From NCBI RefSeq assembly GCF_041359055.1, contig NZ_JBGJKZ010000002.1, positions 1-64,000 on the forward strand: DNA of 64,000 nt. The letters are read 5' to 3'. Position numbers and translations under genes: made by a program. Of this stretch, positions 62,165 to 64,000 are shown in pieces. The DNA comes from Paenalcaligenes hominis_A (GTDB taxonomy: Bacteria; Pseudomonadota; Gammaproteobacteria; Burkholderiales; Burkholderiaceae_B). The notes under the pieces are model-generated. The model was not told where the DNA came from. It ran no database searches and worked only from the letters and a program-made list of their open reading frames with translations. Position 1 is the first letter of the stretch. Every line of letters begins with the position of its first letter.

Positions 62165-63693
62165 TATGCAGTGACCTCTAGGTTAGCCATCATACCTAAA
62201 TCTTCATGTTCTAAAATATGACAGTGCAGCATGCGTACCCCTGGCAGGGATTGTTTGACATGAAAAATGACGGTCTCATAGGGCTTTAGGTTAATGGTGT
62301 CACGCCAAGCCTTAAAGGGTTCAGGGCTTATTTTTCCTTTTAGTTCTCGCTGCACAACTTGAAACTGTGTGCCATGTAGATGGAAAGGGTGATCCATATG
62401 CGAGTTATTAAAAACTCGCCACTCTTCCACTTCTCCGACTCGGCTACGTAAATCAATGCGTGTCATATCGAAGGTTTTACCATTTATAAAAAACATATTG
62501 TGCATCTGTTCCATCGACATGGCATGGTCATGATGATTCATTGGCGCTTCACTGAACTCTACGGTTTTATGCGCTACGGGAGTGTCTAAATTAGCGAAGG
62601 GTCGTAAAACATGAGGTAGACGGAGTGGTTCTTTTGATTCTATTGTTAGGTGCGCTAAGGTAAGATTAACGGGCTCTTCCTTTACCATCATTTTTTCACG
62701 ATCATAATACCGGCTGATAAGAGTGGTGCTGTGATTGCTATTAGCAATTAACAACACTTCAATGCGTTCGGCCGGTGCTAATAAAATTTCATCTACGGGG
62801 GGCTGGGCTGTTTCTAATAGCCCTCCATCTGTACCAATCAGCTGCCATTGACAACCAGGAATCGCTAACTGCAAATACCGAGCGCTACAATTATTCCAAA
62901 TACGTAATCGGGTATGTGTAGTAAGGCTTATACGTGGTTCCCGTTGCCCATTAACCAGCACAAACTGTCCTTCTCTGCCGTTCATCCAATCAAGCATCGT
63001 GTTTTCTGGGACTTGGGCTTGGTGATCCAAGCGCAAATCAGTGATCATCCAGTGCTGCTCTGGCAAGTGCGCTAAGGGATCATCAGCCGCACGCACCACC
63101 AGCGTACCAGCTAAGCCTTTAGCGACTTGGGTAGAAGTGCGCCCATGTGGATGAGGATGATACCAATAGGTTCCTGCGCTACCTTTAGGAAGAGTAAAAA
63201 GGTAACGTCGCTCTTCACCTGACGGAACACTATCTTGGGGGTTGCCGTCTTGGTCGGCAGGCACAGGTAAACCATGCCAATGTATTGTAGAGGCTTCGGG
63301 TAATTGATTTTTAAATAGGATTTCTACGGTATCGCCTTCGTTAACCGTTATTTGTGGTCCGGGTAGTTGGCCGTTATACAGCCAAAACTCGGTTGGTTGA
63401 CGTCCAGCTATTGTGAGTTGGGTGGGTTTAGCTACAAGCGTGGCTTGAAAACGGTGCGGTTTTTTACTTGTGTTTTTTAATTGAGGTAATGCAGTAAGAG
63501 GCTGCTTTGAGGGCATTTGATCTAGTGCTAATAAAATGGATTGAGCATGGTTGGGCATCATAGTATGCTCACCCCCGTTGCCAAGCCCCATTTTATTGGT
63601 AGGTGAATCATGGTGCATATGAGCACGAGCTAAAGGATGGCCCATGATTAAACCTAGAGCGCTAAATTTTAAGAGGTTTCTACGATTAGACAT
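62164..63693 (-). CDS. multicopper oxidase (CopA/CueO-like, copper tolerance)
   Basis: A 509-residue three-domain multicopper oxidase. Start at 63693 gives a Tat-like signal (SNRRNLLKFSALGLIMG). Copper motifs: TIHWHGLPV, WYHPHPHGRTS, HPFHLHGTQF and HCHILEHEDLGMM. His/Met-rich stretches (HMHHDS near 30; NHHDHAMSMEQMHNM before the third domain) fit Cu(I) handling. Predicted periplasmic cuprous oxidase. Leftward operon with the cytochrome, divergent from a CopR-type regulator with a CusR-like box between. Confidence 0.9.
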   Translation of the reverse strand: MSNRRNLLKFSALGLIMGHPLARAHMHHDSPTNKMGLGNGGEHTMMPNHAQSILLALDQMPSKQPLTALPQLKNTSKKPHRFQATLVAKPTQLTIAGRQPTEFWLYNGQLPGPQITVNEGDTVEILFKNQLPEASTIHWHGLPVPADQDGNPQDSVPSGEERRYLFTLPKGSAGTYWYHPHPHGRTSTQVAKGLAGTLVVRAADDPLAHLPEQHWMITDLRLDHQAQVPENTMLDWMNGREGQFVLVNGQREPRISLTTHTRLRIWNNCSARYLQLAIPGCQWQLIGTDGGLLETAQPPVDEILLAPAERIEVLLIANSNHSTTLISRYYDREKMMVKEEPVNLTLAHLTIESKEPLRLPHVLRPFANLDTPVAHKTVEFSEAPMNHHDHAMSMEQMHNMFFINGKTFDMTRIDLRSRVGEVEEWRVFNNSHMDHPFHLHGTQFQVVQRELKGKISPEPFKAWRDTINLKPYETVIFHVKQSLPGVRMLHCHILEHEDLGMMANLEVTA

Positions 63694-63767
63694 TGTTATT
63701 ACCAAGTAGTGACGCGTTATTGAGCGAGAGTGTACTGAAATAAGTATGTCGAAGAGGTGACGCAATA

Positions 63768-63783
63768 ATGACAAATTTGTAAT
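63768..63783. promoter_or_regulatory. CusR/CopR-like box in the divergent copper promoter
   Basis: ATGACAAATTTGTAAT matches the E. coli CusR box core ATGACAA-N2-TTGTCAT except for one base. It lies 75 bases upstream of the oxidase start and 75 bases upstream of the response-regulator start, placed to control both. Confidence 0.7.
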
Positions 63784-63857
63784 CCATTTTTTTCTTTGAA
63801 AAGTATGGATAATTGGCAGGAAGCAAAACGGATGCATTCCAGATAGAGGAAGAGGAA

Positions 63858-64000
63858 ATGAAAATACTGGTTGTTGAGGATGAGATTAAAACAGGGGACT
63901 ATATACGCCAAGGGCTAGAGGAGTCAGGGTTTAGGGTGGACTTAGCTCGTACAGGGCTGGATGGACAGCATTTGGCACTGACTGGCTCATATGATTTGAT
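63858..64000 (+). CDS. copR: heavy-metal response regulator (CopR/CusR-like), N-terminal part only
   Basis: The first 47 codons of an OmpR-type response regulator: MKILVVEDEIKTGDYIRQGL with the acidic pocket (E8/D9), then EESGFRVDLARTGLDGQHLAL. The K-T-G-x-Y-I/L-R-Q-G-L pattern is characteristic of CusR/CopR/SilR metal regulators. The gene runs off the window; a sensor kinase probably follows. It has GAGGA before the ATG. Confidence 0.85.
   Translation, partial: MKILVVEDEIKTGDYIRQGLEESGFRVDLARTGLDGQHLALTGSYDL

Overview
The window reads as chromosome of a betaproteobacterium, probably Burkholderiales close to Alcaligenaceae. This placement is an inference from gene families, gene order and the 5S rRNA end; base composition looks moderate, roughly 45-50% GC by eye. 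Gene density is ordinary, strands alternate in operon-sized blocks, and I see no phage, insertion sequence, CRISPR array or tRNA.

Layout. 1-160: 3' end of a 5S rRNA gene, closing an rRNA operon, with its terminator. 176-9882: a leftward operon (FAD amine/imino-acid oxidase, five-gene branched-chain-type ABC importer, XRE-cupin regulator, mu-crystallin/ketimine reductase) divergent from an ALDH7 dehydrogenase; together these look like a pipecolate/D-lysine catabolic unit. 10001-12561: methyltransferase, siderophore-interacting reductase behind a Fur-like site, MipA-type porin. 12566-16148: sulfate importer with divergent, short CysA. 16156-24881: HIT protein, CorA, DUF924, glutamate/aspartate ABC importer, Na+/H+ antiporter, aldehyde dehydrogenase. 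24938-28178: emrRAB-type efflux operon with a palindromic operator candidate. 28551-42564: MHS transporter plus a second OCD/mu-crystallin gene, MAPEG, AI-2E/PerM, glutaredoxin-like, an SDR whose start codon appears to be ATA, PsiE, a Tmm-like flavin monooxygenase, YdjM-like protein, two MFS exporters, a serine hydrolase, and the LysR regulator of the next block.

42869-55209 holds a complete aerobic benzoate pathway on one strand: benABCD (benzoate to catechol), catA, catB, catC and pcaD (catechol to 3-oxoadipate), pcaIJ and pcaF (to succinyl-CoA and acetyl-CoA), with transporters benK and benE. Two translationally coupled dynamin-like GTPases (55255-58028) follow in the same direction, which is not expected for this pathway.

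58499-61572 is a TAXI-type TRAP transporter. Its solute-binding protein appears to be circularly permuted: after the signal peptide the protein starts with what is normally the second part of the family, and it ends with what is normally the mature N-terminus. This is the strongest novelty in the window. 61694-64000 is a copper-response locus: cytochrome c and multicopper oxidase, divergent from the start of a CopR/CusR-type response regulator with a CusR-like box between them.

All functional calls come from reading motifs and recalling families; no database search or structure prediction was run.
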